A stretch of 8,869 nt of DNA, taken from Euryarchaeota archaeon UBA59 (lineage in GTDB: Archaea > Thermoplasmatota > Poseidoniia > Poseidoniales > Thalassarchaeaceae). The position numbers and the translations under genes are program-made. The stretch covers positions 25,390 through 34,258 of the forward strand of contig DAVI01000053.1 in the NCBI GenBank assembly GCA_002505495.1, in the 5' to 3' direction. Below the pieces are notes generated by a model. That model was given only the letters and a program-made list of their open reading frames with translations, did not search any database and was not told the DNA's origin. The number at the start of each line of letters is the position of its first letter. The stretch's first letter is position 1. Positions 6,499-8,869 of this stretch are shown here, piece after piece.

Positions 6499-6515
6499 CG
6501 GCCCCTCAGGGGCCG
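6499..6515 (+). repeat. GC-rich palindrome before the coiled-coil gene
   Basis: CGGCCCCT (6499-6506) and AGGGGCCG (6508-6515) form a perfect 8-base inverted repeat around one C. In RNA it would fold as a 7-base stem with a TCA loop. It ends 12 bases before ATG 6528. Its core CCCCT..AGGGG is the same as that of the hairpin at 1740-1752, which also lies just before a start codon. A role in translation control or as an operator is possible but unproven. Confidence 0.4.
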
Positions 6516-6527
6516 TGGGGCTGGCCA

Positions 6528-7175
6528 ATGGGGGAGCACCGGAAGGAGACCCAGAAGCGGTTGAAGGCTGCTGAAACGGAAATCAAGTCTTGGCATGGGC
6601 TCGTCAAGGCCGACATCAACGAGATGCTAGACGACCTACTGCGGGAATTGCTCGACCGTCACAACCGGCTTTCAGAGGAACACCTCAAGGGTGGACAGTC
6701 ACGGGATGCCTCAATGGTCGGTTTGGTAAATTTGGAAAAGGAATTCAAGCAGGTCCAAAAGCAGATTTCAAAATCCTCCGTCGACAAGGCGATCCTTACC
6801 AAATCAATTCTGAGGATTGCCACCGGACTTGGAGGTATTAGGAAGGGGCTGGCAGGAATAGAGGCAGCGCTGGCGACAGTTCGAGAGAAGGAGCCGAGTC
6901 CAGAAGATTTGGTGAAGGACACACTCACAGCCTTTGATACCGCGAGTTCGGAGTGGGCTCAATCAGCAGAACGGTTCGATGCAATCTATTCAGAGTTGGA
7001 GAATACTCCCCCGCCTGCAAAGTTGAGGAGTGCCGAGACGGCGTTTGACGAATCGAGGATGGACCTCTACCTCAGCAGGGTTGACGGCGACGGCAGCCAG
7101 GAGTCAATCAATCACTGGCAAACGCATCTTGAAGAGGTGTTGGGCAGACTCTCCACCATCAGAAATGACGAGTGA
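6528..7175 (+). CDS. Helical coiled-coil protein (215 aa), function unknown
   Basis: I do not recognise this protein. It is strongly charged and looks almost wholly alpha-helical, with heptad-like stretches at about 5-60 (RLKAAETEIKSWHGLVKADI, then MLDDLLRELLDRHNRLSEEH), about 64-115 (LVNLEKEFKQVQKQISKSS) and again towards the C-terminus. It has no cysteine, no transmembrane segment and no signal peptide. I chose ATG 6528, which has GTGGGG (6515-6520) 7 bases upstream; a longer frame from ATG 6447 would add 27 residues lying across the palindrome and would lack helical character. It diverges from the SAP-motif gene, which suggests shared regulation and possibly a physical partnership through coiled coils (inference). 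Its stop lies only 2 bases from the stop of the convergent HemC-like gene. Confidence 0.75.
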   Translation: MGEHRKETQKRLKAAETEIKSWHGLVKADINEMLDDLLRELLDRHNRLSEEHLKGGQSRDASMVGLVNLEKEFKQVQKQISKSSVDKAILTKSILRIATGLGGIRKGLAGIEAALATVREKEPSPEDLVKDTLTAFDTASSEWAQSAERFDAIYSELENTPPPAKLRSAETAFDESRMDLYLSRVDGDGSQESINHWQTHLEEVLGRLSTIRNDE

Positions 7176-7177
7176 AG

Positions 7178-8209
7178 TCACAGGTCGATGAATGCGGCAT
7201 CGCCGCTTGTTAGTCGTACGAATCTTGTCCAGTCACCAATCAAAAAACGGGCTACCTGCGAGGCCTCATCCAAGTTGGCAAGGCGCTCCATGCTGATGGT
7301 TGCCTTCCCTCTCCGGTCGAGAAGTTCCAAGGAAATTTCCACCTTCACATCAAAGTCCACCAACTCCCCTTCCGTATTTTTCAGGGCTTCCTGAGTCAAT
7401 AGGTCCCTCCGCCTCTCCGCCTCACGCAATAGTGGACCCGGCTGCCTGTGCCTGACCGAGATGCCAAGAATGTCGTGGGTTTCGGAATCGATTCCATTGA
7501 GCAGGATCTCGCCGATTGCCCACGCGGTTTCGCCCTCTTCATCGATGAAGGGCAGGGCGAGTGAGCGTGGGAAGCTGGTCCTGCCGATTAGGAGTAGGAG
7601 TCCAGCGTGAGGAGAGGGAAGGAATCGGATCAGTGAGTCCTCCTTCGGCTCGGCGGTGAGTGCGTGTCGGCGGGTTCTGAGTCCGGCGATGCGATGCTGG
7701 TGTCGAGGGATGATGTAGCCGTCGATGTCACTGGATTCACGCAGTGATTCGGCCCAATTGATGAAGGCGATGGAGTCCCCTGCAGCGACTTTGTTGGGCA
7801 GTGGAGTTTCGGCAATTTCACTGTGTGCCTTCGGAGAGCGGATTCTGCAGTCGGAGCGCAGTCGACGCAGTTGCCGGCGCTGTAACTTGCTGGGTGAGAG
7901 GACGATGGCGCCCTTCGGGAGGTGGTCGGGGCGGTCCTCAGCGACCAAGACGTGATTCCAATCGCGCAGCGATAGGGCGCCTGCTACAGAGAAGCCGGAG
8001 GGTATTCCTCCTTGGGCGCGGATATCAATCGCACTGGCGAGCAGGAGGTCTGCCTCGCCATCGTCCAGAGCCTTGAATCCCTCATCAAGGGTCGATGATT
8101 CGTGGCTCTCAAACTCATGGCCGCCTTCAGCGAGAGCGAGAATCGCGGCACCGAGGTCACCGTGCGCGCTCGGCGCGTAGGCGATGTTCAAAGTCTCCTC
8201 CTCGGCCAT
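7178..8209 (-). CDS. Divergent porphobilinogen deaminase (HemC)-like protein lacking the cofactor cysteine
   Basis: In bacteria and archaea HemC condenses four porphobilinogens into hydroxymethylbilane. This 343-residue protein follows the HemC layout. It has LDDGEADLLLASAIDIRAQ (about 48-66), corresponding to the D/E-x-D-L-x-x-H-S-x-K-D-x-P region, with the Ser and catalytic Asp (Asp62) kept but Lys replaced by Ile. Next come ALSLRDWNHVLVAEDRPDHLPKGAIVLS (about 78-105, matching 'LxREDPRDxLVS..LPxGxxVGT'), SKLQRRQLRRLRSDCRIRS (about 107-125, matching 'SSLRRQxQL..RPDL..R') and RFLPSPHAGLLLLIGR (about 195-210, matching 'LPAPGQGxLxIExR'). Its only cysteine is Cys121, so domain 3 lacks the Cys that anchors the dipyrromethane cofactor. 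Several arginines of the LRGN..TR loop are also missing. ATG 8209 has GGGAGTG 7 bases upstream; longer frames would overlap the divergent synthase. A non-canonical or non-enzymatic role is likely. Confidence 0.62.
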   Translation of the reverse strand: MAEEETLNIAYAPSAHGDLGAAILALAEGGHEFESHESSTLDEGFKALDDGEADLLLASAIDIRAQGGIPSGFSVAGALSLRDWNHVLVAEDRPDHLPKGAIVLSPSKLQRRQLRRLRSDCRIRSPKAHSEIAETPLPNKVAAGDSIAFINWAESLRESSDIDGYIIPRHQHRIAGLRTRRHALTAEPKEDSLIRFLPSPHAGLLLLIGRTSFPRSLALPFIDEEGETAWAIGEILLNGIDSETHDILGISVRHRQPGPLLREAERRRDLLTQEALKNTEGELVDFDVKVEISLELLDRRGKATISMERLANLDEASQVARFLIGDWTRFVRLTSGDAAFIDL

Positions 8210-8249
8210 CGAATCGCACTCCCGCGCCCGACTCCCGCAGCCACCCGTT

Positions 8250-8257
8250 GATATATC
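8250..8257. promoter_or_regulatory. Palindromic TATA-like element GATATATC in a divergent promoter
   Basis: In the 75-base gap between the divergent HemC-like and synthase genes, GATATATC is the only A/T-rich archaeal TATA candidate. It lies 27 bases before ATG 8285. With the usual TATA-to-start spacing, transcription of the synthase gene would begin within a few bases of the start codon, giving an almost leaderless mRNA; no Shine-Dalgarno sequence precedes that ATG. Being palindromic it could also serve the minus-strand gene, whose leader would then include GGGAGTG. This is inference from position. Confidence 0.42.
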
Positions 8258-8284
8258 CGACCCTTGTGCTCCGAATCGAACAAG

Positions 8285-8869
8285 ATGCAAACTACTGGAG
8301 AGCATGTCGAACTGCTTGAGCAGAGGCGGGAGGAGGTGGAGGCGGCTCTCGTCGCTCATGTTGAGGCTGCTGCGGCCGGCGAGCATGCCGAAGCGATGGC
8401 GCTAGCCCGACAGGTACTGTTGGCCGGCGGCAAGCGTTGGCGGCCGATTCTCATCCTGCTCGCCCATGAGTTGGCCGGAGGGGGCGACGACAGTGCTCGC
8501 GATTCGTCCGAAATCATGCCGCTTGCGCTCGCATTCGAGATGATTCACACCGCCACGTTGGTTCACGACGACATCAACGACGGCGCGAAGTTCCGGCGCA
8601 ACATGCCGACGCTCCACGAGAGTTACGATACTGCGCAAGCTATCATCGCCGGAGATTACCTCTTTGTCGAGGGATTCGGACTGGGTGGGAGATACGACGA
8701 GAGAATCGTCAGATTGATGGCAGATTGCTGCGCGAGAATCGCCTCAGCTGAACTGATGCAACTACGACATGTCGGGAATCTTGCGACAACTCCCGAGGAC
8801 TACTACCGTATCATCTCAGGCAAGACCGCCGGCCCCTTCGAGGCGGGTTGTGAGGCAGCAGCGCTCGTC
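8285..8869 (+). CDS. Polyprenyl (geranylgeranyl-type) diphosphate synthase, 3'-truncated
   Basis: This trans-isoprenyl diphosphate synthase condenses isopentenyl diphosphate with an allylic primer to build the chains of archaeal ether lipids or quinone tails. The 195 visible residues run off the window; family members have about 320-350. Motifs seen are GGKRWRP (48-54, the GGKRLRP motif), the first aspartate-rich motif DDIND (95-99, the DDxxD of FARM) followed by K-F-R-R (102-105), GDYLF (123-127) and the SGKTAGPFEAG segment (178-188, KT motif). The second aspartate-rich motif lies beyond the end. The residue five positions before the DDxxD is Ala90 and the next is Thr91; small residues there tend to permit longer products. 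ATG 8285 is preferred, with TTG 8264 as the only other in-frame start after a stop at 8249. It diverges from the HemC-like gene and is probably leaderless. Confidence 0.9.
   Translation, partial: MQTTGEHVELLEQRREEVEAALVAHVEAAAAGEHAEAMALARQVLLAGGKRWRPILILLAHELAGGGDDSARDSSEIMPLALAFEMIHTATLVHDDINDGAKFRRNMPTLHESYDTAQAIIAGDYLFVEGFGLGGRYDERIVRLMADCCARIASAELMQLRHVGNLATTPEDYYRIISGKTAGPFEAGCEAAALV

Noticed and set aside
6447..6527. Earlier ATG for the coiled-coil protein
   Set aside because: The extra 27 residues are encoded by the repeat-rich intergenic DNA, including the palindrome, and are Pro/Gly/Ser-rich, unlike the helical body.
8210..8386. 59-residue N-terminal extension of the HemC-like frame
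   Set aside because: It would overlap the start of the divergent prenyl synthase by about 100 bases and is low-complexity in character. Similarity to HemC begins after ATG 8209, which has its own ribosome-binding site.

Overview
The window looks like a piece of a euryarchaeal chromosome, most likely from a marine Thermoplasmatota relative such as Poseidoniia (Marine Group II/III). That assignment is an inference from gene content and style. The content includes an archaeal zinc-containing RPA with its RPA-associated partner, a TadA/FlaI-type ATPase with two separate small platform proteins, and an archaeal-type polyprenyl diphosphate synthase. The style includes GTG starts, very tight operons and a TATA-like element placed for near-leaderless transcription. 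There are no rRNA or tRNA genes, CRISPR arrays or insertion sequences.

Layout. (1) Positions 1-1619, plus strand: the 3' part of an RPA gene, overlapping by 4 bases an RPA-associated protein (OB fold plus C-terminal winged helix). This is a single-stranded-DNA-binding module for replication and repair. (2) Positions 1620-1757: a gap with a stem-loop on the stop codon, a tandem 7-mer and a second stem-loop beside the next start. (3) Positions 1758-4698, plus strand: a four-gene operon of a small beta-rich protein with faint phage-tail-like character, two T2SF/TadB-TadC-like membrane proteins and a TadA/CpaF-like secretion ATPase. It forms the cytoplasmic and membrane motor of a type IV-like pilus or secretion machine. 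No pilin or prepilin peptidase is present here. (4) Positions 4767-7175: a divergent pair, a protein with three SAP-like motifs and a lysine-rich linker (minus strand) and a helical coiled-coil protein (plus strand). They share a 147-base intergenic region rich in inverted repeats. (5) Positions 7178-8209, minus strand: a divergent porphobilinogen-deaminase-like protein without the cofactor-binding cysteine. It ends 2 bases from the coiled-coil gene. (6) Positions 8285-8869, plus strand: the 5' part of a polyprenyl diphosphate synthase, divergent from the HemC-like gene.

The least explained parts are the small gene heading the pilus-motor operon, the SAP/coiled-coil pair and the HemC-like protein with altered active-site positions. 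All family calls were made by reading motifs, without database searches.
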